Shown here: piece after piece, positions 1-7,689 of the stretch
Position numbering within the stretch: the first letter of the stretch is position 1
How the letters are laid out: every line of letters starts with the position of its first letter
Assembly: GCA_023253875.1 (NCBI GenBank)
Contig: JALRFC010000075.1
Span: 1 to 7,689 of the forward strand
Length of the DNA stretch: 7,689 bases
Reading direction: 5' to 3'
DNA from: Candidatus Kapaibacterium sp.
Lineage (GTDB): Bacteria; Bacteroidota; Ignavibacteria; Kapaibacteriales; UBA961
Translations under genes and position numbers: made by a program
Notes under the pieces: generated by a model
Databases searched by the model: none
Told to the model about the DNA's origin: nothing
What the model saw: the letters and a program-made list of their open reading frames with translations, nothing else

Positions 1-3000
1 GTTGACCGCGTAAACAATTCCGATGGGACCGCCAGACCCGATGGTTTATTCGATCTTGGAAGTCCGCAACAGCAGAATCAGCAAAATCAAATGCAACAAA
101 CCGGAAATACCGGTATGGGTGGTATGGGAGGAACAACAACTCCTCCATCACAATTACCGGCGCAGTATCAACAGCAAGGATCTCCATTTTTTAATCCAAT
201 CCGTGGAGAAATTATTTTCCCTGAACGCGAACCATTTGATTCAGGTCTGGTTAGATATTTTGCAAAGGTGGGTTCTCCTCAGGCGGCCAATCGCTATCGT
301 TATACGCAGGTATATAAAGAAATCGTGGAGATTGCAAAACGTGCGACTGATCGAGATCGATTCATCATCACAGGTGAAGCAACCGGCATGATGAATACCG
401 GTGGTGGGAAGATTTCACTCGGAGCATTCAATCTTTCCCCCGGAAGTGTTCGCGTGAATTTGGATGGCTCACCGCTCAAAGAGAATGTGGACTATTATGT
501 TGAATATTTCACCGGTCAAGTGACGCTTACAAATCCTCGCGCTTCGCTTCCCAATGCCAATCTCAGCATCGAGTATGAGCAAAATGATTTATTCAATCTT
601 GCTACCAGAACGCTTGTTGGATTAAGAGCTGATATGCAAGCATTCAAACGTAGAAATGGATCAGCAAATGTTGGTATGACATTCATGATGTTTGATCAAG
701 CAATGCTCTTTGATCGGGTGCGCGTCAATGAAGAGCCCGTTTCAAATACCATGATTGGTTTTGATGGGAATATGAATCTCAATTTGGATTTTCTCACCAA
801 AGCACTAGATGCGATGCCATTTTATGATACTAAGGCACCATCTTCACTCACGCTTCGAGGTGAAATTGCTGCGATGCTTCCAACTCCGAATAAGAGAACA
901 TCTGATATTCCATCAGATAATGGTGCCGCAGTTGCCTATGTTGATGATTTTGAGGGCGCACAACGAAGTATTTCACTTGGCCTGACACCACAACAATGGT
1001 CGCATTGTGCAGTACCTGAAGATCCCACTCTTTGGGATGATCCCATTTCCAAAGCAGGCAATTACTATCGTGCCAAAACATTTTGGTATCAGAATTTCAT
1101 TGGTGCAACTCCACTCTTGGAAGTCTATCCAAATCGTGATACAAGAGGCCGACTCACCACAATCAATGATTTAAAGATTCGATTCGAAGGAAAAGAACGT
1201 GGTATTTACAATCGTAATCCTCAATTCATTGACAAACTGAATCCAACGTATGATTCACTGTTCCATGATCAATATCTCGCCAATATTCAACCCAGAGTTT
1301 GGGGTGGTATGCAGAGATTATTCTCGACATTCAATACCAATTTTGATACAGAAAATATTGACTTCCTGGAAATGGTGGTTCAATTTGGTCCGGATATCAA
1401 AGAGACCGAAACCGAAATGTGGGTTGACATAGGACAGATTAGTGAAGACATCATTCCGAATAATACATTGAATACTGAGGATGGCATCACGAAGGCAAGT
1501 CCTATCCCAAACAATATCATTGATATTGGCGAAGATGTGGGAATTGATGGTTTAAGTGATGAACAAGAGAAAAGTTCAGCGAATGCAAATGAAGTTTATC
1601 CATTTCCTCTGAATCAAGAAACCGATCCGGCTAGAGATAATTACTTCTTTGATTTCTCTGCAAGTAGAGATAGACAAACACCTGAGCAATTCAAGTTTTA
1701 TAATAACTTTGAAAACAATGCTCAATTATCTGAATCGGGTCAATTCCCCGATCGTGAGATTCTGAATAATAATAATGGCCAGACCATCATGCTGGACAAT
1801 AGTTATTATAGTTATAAAATCAATTTGGATAGAGACCCAAGACGGAATCCTCAAATCATTGGTACCGGCAATGCAAGCAATCCCACTGACAAACAATGGT
1901 TTTTCTATCGCATTCCACTTCGAAGACCAACCAAAGTTGTTGGAAATCCAACATTTGCGAATCTTCAATATATACGTATTTGGTTCAAGGGTCAACCAAT
2001 CACGGTGAATATTGCCGAATGGAAATTCACAGGAGGCCAATGGATTCGCAATAGTGGATTACAACCAAATGTCACTCCTGAAGACAGTATCTTGAGTGTG
2101 CAATTCGTGAATGTCGAAGAGAATAGTCGCCTTCCCGATTTATATACCTTGCCACCGGGTGTTCAAAGACCAAGACAAATCAATAATCCCGATCCATTGC
2201 AAGATGTTCGATTAAATGAGCAATCGCTCTCAATCAGTGTGAAGAATCTTCCATCAGGACAAGAACGCATGGCTGTTCGCCTCATGCGAAATCTTGATGT
2301 GTTCTACTATAAGAAAATGAAATTCTTCCTCCATGGAGATGGCTCCATGCCGGCCCTCATACCATTTGGAGCGGCATCCAAAGCTCAGGCTTATATTCGT
2401 TTCGGACTTGATTCCGCGAATTATTATGAGGTCCGTAGACCAATCATTCAAGGTTGGAGAGACATAGAAATCGAAGTGGCAAAATTGACTGCACTCAAAG
2501 AAAAACGCTCACAACAAGCAGCCACATTACAGATACCTGAGGACATTACCGCTCGTTTCACGGATTCATCCGAGCAATTTGATCCCGGTTTTTCGATACC
2601 TGTCGAAACACAATATGTCATCAAGGGGAATCCGATTCTCACTCGCATTCAATTCATTGGATTCGGTATTGCAAATCCAACATCTGGTTCATTCCCGGAA
2701 GATTTGTCAACAACAATGTGGGTGAATGAACTACGACTCATCGAACCGGAAAGTTCGGTTGATTGGGCAGGAATTGGATCTGCAGAACTCAAATTGGCGG
2801 ATTTGGGGACAATCAATGCAACGTATAATCAAACGAATCCGAATTTCCACAGATTGGAAGAACGGTTTGGAAATCGTAATCAAACATTGAATTGGAATGT
2901 GCAAATGCAAGGCACATTAGAAAAATTATTGCCGAAAGAACTTAAAGAAATGCGAATTCCCATTTCCTATACACATGGCGAAGTGGCAGAGACACCAATC

Positions 3001-5331
3001 TTTGCCGCACAGAATGATGTAGGTATCGAGCAAGCGGCCCAGGCAGCATATAATGCTGAATTGACAAGAACCAAAGGCGATATAAATGAGGCTAATCGAG
3101 TCAGTGATTCCGTACGCCGTCGTTCGCAAACCATTCGTGTGCAAGATTCATGGGCAATCACGGGGTTCAAGCTCGGTCTTCCCATCAATCATTGGTTGAT
3201 CAAGGAAACAATCAATAAAATCAATGTGAGCTATGATTATTCACAAACATTTGAACGCTCGCCCGTTGCGGAAGAACGATTCAGATGGAATTGGAGACTC
3301 AAAGCTGATTATAATGTCCAATTCCCATCTTCAATCTCTGTAAAGCCAATCTCATGGATGGGAGATATCCCGATAATCGGAGCATATAAAGATTGGAAAA
3401 TATTTTTTCTTCCAACGAGCTTTTCCACATCTGTGCAATTTCAACGTTCAAGAGCGACGGAGAAGTCTCGCTTTCTGACATTTCCAAGTCCCGTTATTCG
3501 AGATTTTGCCGCAACAAGGCAAGCACAATTCTCTTGGAGATTTTCAGAGAATGGTTTGCTAAGTCCAATTCTTGATTATTCATTTACAACGGGCGCAACA
3601 CTTGTTCCACTCGAATTGGATGAGAATGGTCGGCAAAGAGAAGGAAGCGATCTATTCCGAAGAGTGCTCGGAGAAGGAAATGGACTACTTAATTTCGGTA
3701 CCAATACCAATCATAATCAAGTTGTCACCATCAATTTCAAACCTCGTTTTCCAGATATCGGCGGTTTACACAATTTCTTTGATAATACGGGTTCTTTCTC
3801 AACAACATATACTTGGAGGAATCCTCTTCAGCAGGATACAAATGTACGCGATGCTGTAAAGCAGGCTTCATTTCAGAATACAATACGCCTAACTTCAAAT
3901 CTCAGATTGAAGAGCATGACAGATAAGTGGTGGGGCATCACCGCACAAAAAGGTTCTGACTCATCAAGTGGATTTATCGGTACTGTCGGAAGAATTTTCA
4001 AAACGATATTTTTTGATTATGAAACGCTCACATTGAATTTCAGACAAGAAAATTCAGCAATCAATCAAGGTGTATTGGGCGAAACAGGTATGACCAATTT
4101 CTGGCGCAGTGCCGTTGGATTGGATGAAACCAGAGATTTTGGTCCAAGCGCAGCATATCAATTAGGTTTGGTACCTCAACCTCATGGTGGGTTTCGATTG
4201 ATTCCGACCGGTGCATTTCCCTTCTTCCGAGTGGAAACATTTGATGGGAAAAGACCCAAGAATTCAATTTTACCAGATAACTTCTTCCAAAAATCAGAAT
4301 TGGAATTCCGCACCAATCGTCCACTTTGGCCGGGTGCAACTCTTGACATCAATTGGAAATCGGGCTTTGGTTTTAATAAAAATCAATTGGATTCTACTGA
4401 CAATGAAGGAAATTCACGATTCACCAATATCGTGATGACTTCAAATTATAATCGAACCTATCTTTCACTTCCAAAATTCTTGATGTTTGCACCGCTTAAT
4501 AATTCCATTGAGCGCGTGATTGATCTCTATAATGAACGGAAACCGGGAATCATTGCACAATTCCCTACTGACACATTGCGACAAAATCAAGCATTGCGTG
4601 ATGCGGTGTCTGAATCATTTGAACGTGGATTTGAGACACGCATCTTTGCATTCCTTCCAGATGCATTACAGAAGATTTTACCCGCAATGAACTGGACATT
4701 ACGTTGGGATGGAGTAGAAAAGCTTCCAATCTTTGCCGGACTTGCAAAACGCGTGACTCTGGAACATGCCTATAAATCCACCTATCAAGAAAGCACGACA
4801 AAAACAGATAATGGTATCATACCGGGATCTCAACAAATTCAATCCGGTTTTGAACCATTGCTTGGAATGCAATTGACATTCGATGAATCCAAATTGAAAG
4901 GTTTGCTCACGGGATCTTTGCGCTTCACGACAAAATCAAATTATTCATTGCAACCGACATCTTCCATCATACAAGGTGAATCCATAACGGATTTGACCAT
5001 GCAAGCAAATTATAATCGTAGAGGATTCAAGACTTCTTTCTTTGGTTTGACATTTGACAATGAACTTGAATTTGCTTTCCTTGCCACATTCAAGCGTTCA
5101 CTTCGAAGCACATATAATCTCTTGCAATTGGCAGATCAGGAAGGTCAACGTTTGGATGGAAATACACAGATCATTCTTGAACCATCTGCGAGATATGGCA
5201 TTTCACAGAGAGTGACAGCTAGACTCTTCATGCGCTATGAAACCACCATCAATGAAGGTGCTGCAGCCCCTGGATTCAGTCGCTATCAATTCGGTTTGGA
5301 TATTCGCATTTCGGTATCCGGAGGAAGATAG
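1..5331 (+). CDS. sprA: SprA/Sov, type IX secretion system outer-membrane translocon (5'-partial)
   Basis: SprA (Sov in Porphyromonas) is the giant outer-membrane beta-barrel through which T9SS cargo reaches the cell surface; the Flavobacterium johnsoniae protein is a 36-strand barrel that binds PorV or a plug protein. The frame is open from base 1, so the start lies upstream. 1776 residues are visible, against about 2400 in known members, so some 600 N-terminal residues including the signal peptide are missing. Family landmarks, in visible numbering: PDGLFD at 13-18; GEIIFPEREPF at 69-79; LFNLATRTLVG near 197-207; PFYDTKAPSSLTLRGE near 273-288; AYVDDFEGAQ at 312-321; EDVGIDGLSDEQE at 511-523, an acidic loop like calcium-binding repeats; MWVNELRL at 906-913, then LADLG at 932-936; and a final YQFGLDIRIS at 1762-1771, typical of a closing beta strand. 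Long alternating polar/aromatic stretches fit barrel strands. Only one cysteine is visible (residue 336). Oddity: a Gln/Gly-rich insert at 21-60. The assignment rests on recognised motifs and length; no alternative family fits. Confidence 0.95.
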   Translation, partial: VDRVNNSDGTARPDGLFDLGSPQQQNQQNQMQQTGNTGMGGMGGTTTPPSQLPAQYQQQGSPFFNPIRGEIIFPEREPFDSGLVRYFAKVGSPQAANRYRYTQVYKEIVEIAKRATDRDRFIITGEATGMMNTGGGKISLGAFNLSPGSVRVNLDGSPLKENVDYYVEYFTGQVTLTNPRASLPNANLSIEYEQNDLFNLATRTLVGLRADMQAFKRRNGSANVGMTFMMFDQAMLFDRVRVNEEPVSNTMIGFDGNMNLNLDFLTKALDAMPFYDTKAPSSLTLRGEIAAMLPTPNKRTSDIPSDNGAAVAYVDDFEGAQRSISLGLTPQQWSHCAVPEDPTLWDDPISKAGNYYRAKTFWYQNFIGATPLLEVYPNRDTRGRLTTINDLKIRFEGKERGIYNRNPQFIDKLNPTYDSLFHDQYLANIQPRVWGGMQRLFSTFNTNFDTENIDFLEMVVQFGPDIKETETEMWVDIGQISEDIIPNNTLNTEDGITKASPIPNNIIDIGEDVGIDGLSDEQEKSSANANEVYPFPLNQETDPARDNYFFDFSASRDRQTPEQFKFYNNFENNAQLSESGQFPDREILNNNNGQTIMLDNSYYSYKINLDRDPRRNPQIIGTGNASNPTDKQWFFYRIPLRRPTKVVGNPTFANLQYIRIWFKGQPITVNIAEWKFTGGQWIRNSGLQPNVTPEDSILSVQFVNVEENSRLPDLYTLPPGVQRPRQINNPDPLQDVRLNEQSLSISVKNLPSGQERMAVRLMRNLDVFYYKKMKFFLHGDGSMPALIPFGAASKAQAYIRFGLDSANYYEVRRPIIQGWRDIEIEVAKLTALKEKRSQQAATLQIPEDITARFTDSSEQFDPGFSIPVETQYVIKGNPILTRIQFIGFGIANPTSGSFPEDLSTTMWVNELRLIEPESSVDWAGIGSAELKLADLGTINATYNQTNPNFHRLEERFGNRNQTLNWNVQMQGTLEKLLPKELKEMRIPISYTHGEVAETPIFAAQNDVGIEQAAQAAYNAELTRTKGDINEANRVSDSVRRRSQTIRVQDSWAITGFKLGLPINHWLIKETINKINVSYDYSQTFERSPVAEERFRWNWRLKADYNVQFPSSISVKPISWMGDIPIIGAYKDWKIFFLPTSFSTSVQFQRSRATEKSRFLTFPSPVIRDFAATRQAQFSWRFSENGLLSPILDYSFTTGATLVPLELDENGRQREGSDLFRRVLGEGNGLLNFGTNTNHNQVVTINFKPRFPDIGGLHNFFDNTGSFSTTYTWRNPLQQDTNVRDAVKQASFQNTIRLTSNLRLKSMTDKWWGITAQKGSDSSSGFIGTVGRIFKTIFFDYETLTLNFRQENSAINQGVLGETGMTNFWRSAVGLDETRDFGPSAAYQLGLVPQPHGGFRLIPTGAFPFFRVETFDGKRPKNSILPDNFFQKSELEFRTNRPLWPGATLDINWKSGFGFNKNQLDSTDNEGNSRFTNIVMTSNYNRTYLSLPKFLMFAPLNNSIERVIDLYNERKPGIIAQFPTDTLRQNQALRDAVSESFERGFETRIFAFLPDALQKILPAMNWTLRWDGVEKLPIFAGLAKRVTLEHAYKSTYQESTTKTDNGIIPGSQQIQSGFEPLLGMQLTFDESKLKGLLTGSLRFTTKSNYSLQPTSSIIQGESITDLTMQANYNRRGFKTSFFGLTFDNELEFAFLATFKRSLRSTYNLLQLADQEGQRLDGNTQIILEPSARYGISQRVTARLFMRYETTINEGAAAPGFSRYQFGLDIRISVSGGR

Positions 5332-7689
5332 GAATAATGAAAAGATATGCAAAGAAATTGGAACATTTCATTAGAAGGAAATTGAATAATTCTAAGAATA
5401 TGTTTCATGATCATATTATTCATTCTATCGAAGACGCTATCCCGCTTGCTCCTCAATGCAAAATTCTCATCTTGAGGATTGATAAATTCGGTGATATGAT
5501 TGTTACCATCCCAATCATAAGAGAAATTCGAAAAAAATTTCCTCATGCTACAATTGATATAGTTCTTGGGCAAGCCAATAAAAGTTTAAGTTCGAATGCA
5601 TTAGTCTATGCCAATTCCGTTCTGTATTATGATAAAACGCTGTTAGGTCTGATTCGACTTCTCTACCAAATGCGGAAAAACAAGTATGATATTTGCATAG
5701 ATCCACTTGATAATCCGAGCATTACATCAGGGAATCTATGTTACTTATCAAATGCAACATATACTGTCGGTTTATATAAAAGCAATGCAAAGAAATACAC
5801 ACACTGCATTATTCCAAAAGATAGATTGAAAGTGCATATTGTCGAAAGAACTGCACAAATGCTCTTGGCTTTTGGAATAGATCCAGTAGTGAGTAATTTA
5901 GATTGTGAGTTTCAATTGGAGCAATCCTATTTAGAAAAGTCAAGGGAAACATTAAAGAACATTATTGACTTACAGAGACCGGTTATTGCGATCAATACGA
6001 CGGGGAGTATTTCTAGTCGAACTATGAACAAGGAATTTGCAATCGCACTGTACAAAGAAATCCATGAAAGTGCATGCTCTTTTGAAGCTCAAATACTCTT
6101 GTTTGGCCCTGAATCACAAAATGCAGTATTGTCCTCCATACAAGAACATACGAATTGCCTAATAGCACCGTTTACAACTTCCTTTAATGAATATGCTGCC
6201 ATGCTTAAGTGCGCATCAATCATTATTTCCCCTGATACATCAGCTGTTCATCTTGCTGCTTCCTGGAAAACACCGACAGTATGTCTGTTTTGTAAAGACA
6301 ATACCGGTACTGCTTTATGGACACCCTATCATACAAGACATGAGTGTGTAATTTCAGATACATACTCAATCAATGATATAGATATTTATAAGATATCCAA
6401 CAGTCTAAATGAAATTATGAAGACAAGCAATCTTCAAGCAGCAAATACTGCATTGATGTCATAATAATCAATAAATCGGCATTCTTCTTTCTTCATACTC
6501 ATGATGAGCATACACAGCGGCGCTGAGAATCATTGAATGAACTTCTTTGGGGATTTCACCTGTCCAAAAGTTCGATACGAAAGCAGTTGAATACTCACCA
6601 GATCTGAAAGCATCAGAATTCAATGTGAATTGACAGAATGGTATTGTCGTGCGAAGTCCTGCCAAATGATACGATGAAAGTGCATGCAAGGTTTTCTCAA
6701 TTGCATCATTTCTATCTATACCATGACAAATCAATTTGGCAACCATGGAATCATAGTTTACAGAAACTTCAAAGCCTGCAAACAATGCAGTATCATTGCG
6801 AATTCCTTCACCTTCAGGCAATTCCACATAGTGAGCGATTCCTGTTTCCGGCAGAAAATCATTATACACATCTTCGGCACAGATTCGGCACTCAATTGCA
6901 TGTCCTTTGGGTTCAAGATCATCCTGAGTAATTGCAAGATGTTCACCGAATGCTATTCGTAATTGCTGTTCTACCAAGTCAATACCTGTCACCATTTCGG
7001 TAACAGGATGCTCAACCTGCAAACGGGTATTTACTTCCATGAAGTAGAAATTTCCAAATGCATCAAGCAAAAATTCCAATGTACCTGCATTGGTATATCC
7101 TGATGTTGCCACAAGTCTTGCCGCGGCTTCACCCATTTTTGTTCTGATTTCAGGTGTTACGGCAGTTGATGGAGATTCTTCAACAACTTTTTGATGTCTT
7201 CTTTGCACAGAACATTCTCTTTCCGGGAAATAGAGAATCGTCCCATATTGATCAGCCAAGATTTGAATCTCAATATGTCTTGGAGATACGATGAATTTCT
7301 CAATGAATACTCTGTCATCACCAAATGATGCCAGTGCCTCTCCTTGTGCTGCTTGCAATCCGGCCAAAAGTCCACTTGGTTCTTCGATCAATCGCATTCC
7401 TTTTCCACCACCACCTGCAGCTGCTTTCAATAAAACGGGATATCCAATATTTTCAGCAATACGAGCAATTTCTTCAGGATCTGAAATTGCACCATCGGAA
7501 CCGGGCGAAATGGGAACATCTGCTTTGATTGCCAATGCTCGAGCCTCTGTTTTGTCTCCAAGAGCATGTATTGCCTCGGGTGTTGGACCAATAAATATCA
7601 ATCCTGCATCAGCAACTGCTGCCGCGAATAGAGCATTCTCTGATAAAAAACCATATCCGGGATGAATAGCCTGCGCACCCGTTTTGATG

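Overview
The window looks like chromosomal DNA from a member of the Fibrobacterota-Chlorobiota-Bacteroidota (FCB) superphylum. The main evidence is a very long gene for SprA/Sov, the outer-membrane translocon of the type IX secretion system (T9SS), which is known only from that group. Base composition is moderately AT-rich. Ribosome-binding sites are hard to judge, but the one visible gene junction carries a Shine-Dalgarno-like GGAGGA. That would be more at home in a Chlorobiota/Ignavibacteria/Kapabacteria-type lineage than in classical Bacteroidia, where Shine-Dalgarno use is weak. I cannot fix the class from this window.

Layout: three genes fill essentially the whole window and both outer ones run off an edge. 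(1) Bases 1-5331, plus strand: the C-terminal 1776 residues of SprA, lacking its N-terminus. (2) Bases 5337-6464, plus strand: a complete 375-residue family 9 glycosyltransferase (ADP-heptose:LPS heptosyltransferase-like), starting 5 bases after the sprA stop, with its likely ribosome-binding site inside the last sprA codons. (3) Bases 6468-7689, minus strand: the C-terminal 407 codons or so (including stop) of a biotin carboxylase, lacking roughly 70 N-terminal residues. It is convergent with gene 2, with only 3 bases between the two stop codons. There is no gene-free stretch over 300 bases, and I see no RNA gene, insertion sequence, CRISPR array, attachment site or clear promoter or terminator.

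How they relate: SprA exports folded cargo across the outer membrane. In known T9SSs many cargo proteins are then attached to a lipopolysaccharide. A GT9 enzyme that builds LPS or another surface glycan directly downstream of sprA is therefore a plausible functional neighbour, though this is inference from position only. The biotin carboxylase belongs to acyl-CoA carboxylation (fatty-acid synthesis or a propionyl-CoA-type carboxylase) and lies on the other strand, so it is probably unrelated to the first two genes.

I do not see a new biological system here. The points worth a second look are modest: a Gln/Gly-rich insert in SprA, near-absence of cysteine in SprA, the tight sprA-GT9 junction, unusual residues in the GT9 signature, and the terminator-less convergent junction.
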